Of a stretch of 6,844 nucleotides of DNA, positions 5,189-6,844 are shown one piece after another. This DNA comes from Candidatus Woesearchaeota archaeon. GTDB lineage: Archaea > Nanobdellota > Nanobdellia > Woesearchaeales > GW2011-AR9. Position 1 is the stretch's first letter. Each line of letters opens with the position of its first letter. The DNA lies in the NCBI GenBank assembly GCA_018303045.1, contig JAGVYX010000048.1:1-6844 (forward strand), written 5' to 3'. Under the pieces are notes generated by a model. That model had not been told where the DNA came from, made no database searches, and saw nothing but the letters and a program-made list of their open reading frames with translations. Both the position numbers and the translations under genes were made by a program.

Positions 5189-5284
5189 ATGAAAATAAAA
5201 AAATTCGTAAAAGTAATCTGGATTATCATGATAAGCTTGGTCGTGCTTAGCATGATTATTTTTACCATCGCTCCATCACTGTAG
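5189..5284 (+). CDS. Tiny membrane peptide, unknown function
   Basis: This 31-residue ORF has a basic N-terminus (MKIKKFVK) and one hydrophobic helix (about residues 9-28), ending in TAG. It looks like a genuine single-pass membrane peptide. It fills the 93-bp gap between lepA and the FtsB-like gene on the opposite strand, overlapping the lepA 3' end by 9 bp. It starts 6 bp from the FtsB-like ATG, divergently. There is no ribosome binding site; a leaderless start is possible. I recognise no family. The alternative is that this gap is only the 5' region of the FtsB-like gene and the ORF is accidental. Confidence 0.45.
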   Translation: MKIKKFVKVIWIIMISLVVLSMIIFTIAPSL

Positions 5285-6844
5285 CATTTTTATGAATACC
5301 TGCGAAGGAATTCTTATCTCGCCCTTTGCTTTCAACTCTTTCTTGCCTTTCTTTTGTATTTCCAAAAGTTTCTTCTTCCTCGTATAGTCTCCGCCGTAAA
5401 GCGGGGCGATGACGTCTTTGCCTTTTGACCTTAAATTATCCTTCAACTTTTCCACGACTTTCTTGCCTTCGGATTGGGCGTCTTTTTCCGGCACAATTCG
5501 GGAAAGAGCCTCCTCCTTTTTTCCAAGAATTAAAACATCCAGTTTCACCAGATTCGCCGAACGCCAATCCAAAATCTCATAACTCATGGAAGCAAATCCC
5601 TGGGTAACGCTTTTTAATTTGTCGTAAAAATTCTTAGAAATAATTTCTCTTAAAGGCGTTTCGTAAATCAACTCGGTTTTCTCCAAGCCCAAATAATCGG
5701 TTTTCTGGTGCTTGGCCTCCATGCCTTTAATGAGCTCCATTACCTGGCCAAGATAATTTACCGGAGTTAAAATCTGAAGTCTTGCCCAAAGTTCCTGCGA
5801 AGCAAAAACTCCGCCTTCCGGCCAATCGGCTGAAGTGTAGATGAATCTCTCTTTATTATCCTGGCTGAATATCTTGTACAGCACCGAAGGAGCCGACAGC
5901 ACCAACCCCAAACCATATTCTCTTTTTAAACGCTCTGAAACAATTTCAGCGTGCAGCAAACCCAGAAATCCGCATTGGAATCCTCTGCCCAAGCTTTCTT
6001 TTGACTCCGGCTTGAATTGCAGAGAAGCATCGGTAAGTTTTAATTTTTCCAAACCGACTTTTAACAATTCAAAATCATTGGCATCTTCCGGGAAAATGCT
6101 TAAAAATACTTTTGGCTGGGGCTCTTTGTACCCGGGCAACGGTTCCACCGCCTGGTATCTGGTATCTGGTATCTGGTATCTGGTGATCGTATCACCGACC
6201 CTCACTTTTCCTGATTCCTTAATGCCGGTGGCTATGTAGCCTATTTGGCCTTCGCTCAATGATTCCACCGGAGATAAATCGGGCTTAAAAATGCCGACTT
6301 CTTTCACTTCGCTTGATGTTTTGCCTTGGATTAAATAAATATTTTCTCCTTTCTTGATTTCTCCGTCAAAAACCCTGACAAAAGCGATAACACCCTTGAA
6401 AGCATCAAACTTTGAATCAAAAATCAGCGCCCGCAAAGTAGCGGAGGACGGGCCTCCGCTACTTTTAGGCGGAGGCACTTTTGTAATTACGGCTTCCAGG
6501 ATCTGCTCCACGTTCGTGCCGTCTTTTCCGGAAACTTTTATAATCTCCGAAGCATCAATCTTCAACAAATCAACGATTTCTTTTTCGGTTTGCTCAATTC
6601 TGGCTTGAGGCAAATCAATTTTATTAATCACCGGTATAATAACCAATCCTTGCTGTTTAGCCAGCTCAAGATTGCCGATTGTCTGGGCCTGAATGCCCTT
6701 GGCGGCATCCACCAGTAAAACGGCCCCTTCTACTGCCGCCAAACTTCTTGAGACCTCGTAATTAAAATCCACATGTCCGGGAGTGTCAATTAGATTGAGA
6801 GTATAATTTTTGTAATGCATCATTGCCTGTCCTTCGCTTCGCTC
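5276..6844 (-). CDS. lepA: Elongation factor 4 (LepA), 5' end outside window
   Basis: The window holds 522 residues of this ribosome-associated GTPase; roughly 80 N-terminal residues, with the P-loop and switch I, lie beyond the edge. Numbering from the edge, visible motifs are DTPGH (20-24, with the catalytic His), NKID (74-77) and SGKDG (105-109). They are followed by domain II, the LepA-type core GFQCGFLGLLHAEI and the C-terminal domain with YGGDYTRKKKLL. It ends IPSQVFIKMLQ at UGA. Three short repeats are read in frame: a motif at the edge (ERSE), a palindrome coding part of a Ser/Gly-rich loop (KSSGGPSSATLR), and a 7-bp tandem repeat coding RYQIPDTRYQ. Compared with E. coli LepA, about 23 residues of the C-terminal domain are missing between VVEKLKD and the YGGD motif. 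The core is well conserved, so the protein is probably functional. Confidence 0.95.
   Translation of the reverse strand, partial: ERSEGQAMMHYKNYTLNLIDTPGHVDFNYEVSRSLAAVEGAVLLVDAAKGIQAQTIGNLELAKQQGLVIIPVINKIDLPQARIEQTEKEIVDLLKIDASEIIKVSGKDGTNVEQILEAVITKVPPPKSSGGPSSATLRALIFDSKFDAFKGVIAFVRVFDGEIKKGENIYLIQGKTSSEVKEVGIFKPDLSPVESLSEGQIGYIATGIKESGKVRVGDTITRYQIPDTRYQAVEPLPGYKEPQPKVFLSIFPEDANDFELLKVGLEKLKLTDASLQFKPESKESLGRGFQCGFLGLLHAEIVSERLKREYGLGLVLSAPSVLYKIFSQDNKERFIYTSADWPEGGVFASQELWARLQILTPVNYLGQVMELIKGMEAKHQKTDYLGLEKTELIYETPLREIISKNFYDKLKSVTQGFASMSYEILDWRSANLVKLDVLILGKKEEALSRIVPEKDAQSEGKKVVEKLKDNLRSKGKDVIAPLYGGDYTRKKKLLEIQKKGKKELKAKGEIRIPSQVFIKMLQ
6152..6184. repeat. 7-bp tandem repeat (CTGGTAT), 4.7 copies, inside lepA
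   Basis: Four perfect CTGGTAT units are followed by CTGGT. In lepA sense this reads ATACCAG and encodes RYQIPDTRYQ, in a loop of domain II just after VGDTIT. Since 7 is not a multiple of 3, gain or loss of one or two units would break lepA; three units would add or remove 7 residues. Confidence 0.9.
6435..6476. repeat. Palindromic element read in frame within lepA
   Basis: AAAGTAGCGGAGG (6435-6447) and CCTCCGCTACTTT (6453-6465) form a perfect 13-bp inverted repeat with a 5-nt loop (ACGGG). A third arm, GCGGAGGC (6469-6476), can pair with GCCTCCGC (6452-6459) instead. The element codes most of the loop between the GTPase domain (VPPP) and the conserved ALIFDSKFD strand, where E. coli LepA is about 3 residues shorter. 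It resembles small in-frame palindromic insertions known in other bacteria. Confidence 0.8.
6833..6844 (-). repeat. Short repeat GAGCGAAGCGAA, right copy
   Basis: This exact inverted copy of the 12-bp sequence at 5-16 is read in frame in lepA as ERSE. It lies just before the segment aligned to the residues after GITIK, which is normally highly conserved. The window ends on its last base. Confidence 0.5.

Noticed and set aside
3034..5212. 14-bp match TTTTACGAATTTTT upstream of both prfB and the FtsB-like gene
   Set aside because: Mostly T-runs in AT-rich DNA; no consistent distance to the start codons, so chance is likely.
1..6844. CRISPR arrays, insertion sequences, rRNA genes
   Set aside because: No regularly spaced repeats, transposase-like proteins or rRNA-like segments were seen.

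Overview
The window looks like a piece of a small, compact bacterial genome of the Candidate Phyla Radiation (Patescibacteria, probably Parcubacteria-like). This is inferred from the style of the proteins (a short GIY-YIG protein, an HQLRTP histidine kinase, shortened RF2 and EF-4), the tight packing and the near absence of Shine-Dalgarno sequences. No marker gene that would fix the lineage is present. UGA is used as an ordinary stop (prfB, ftsE, lepA and the kinase all end in it), which argues against the CPR lineages that read UGA as glycine.

Left part (1-3072), all on the minus strand: prfB (RF2, with an intact CUU-UGA programmed +1 frameshift), ftsE and ftsX form an operon with two ATGA overlaps. 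Downstream come a palindromic element, a GIY-YIG endonuclease-like gene and tRNA-Gln(CUG). The GIY-YIG stop codon lies inside the tRNA gene, and a 10-bp copy of the tRNA 5' end lies just before the GIY-YIG gene, so this unit may be a small insertion. The only long stretch without a firm gene is 3009-3342, upstream of prfB. It holds a near-consensus promoter, a hairpin with a UGA-terminated small reading frame at its tip, a terminator and a second promoter close to the prfB start.

Middle part (3343-4793): tRNA-Thr(CGU) on the minus strand and a membrane histidine kinase on the plus strand are divergently arranged. The kinase is broken by a one-base frameshift between its membrane and catalytic parts, and its stop codon lies inside the convergent tRNA-Gly(CCC) gene.

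Right part (4799-6844): an FtsB/DivIC-type divisome protein (minus), a tiny plus-strand membrane-peptide ORF, and lepA (EF-4, minus, 5' end outside the window). The lepA frame contains three kinds of short repeat: a 7-bp tandem repeat, a 13-bp-arm palindrome and a 12-bp motif that recurs inverted at the other end of the window. It also lacks about 23 residues of the C-terminal domain.

Functionally the window combines translation (RF2, EF-4, three tRNAs, all with C at the first anticodon position) and cell division (FtsE, FtsX, FtsB-like). The most interesting parts are the prfB leader and frameshift region, the GIY-YIG/tRNA-Gln junction and the repeats inside lepA.
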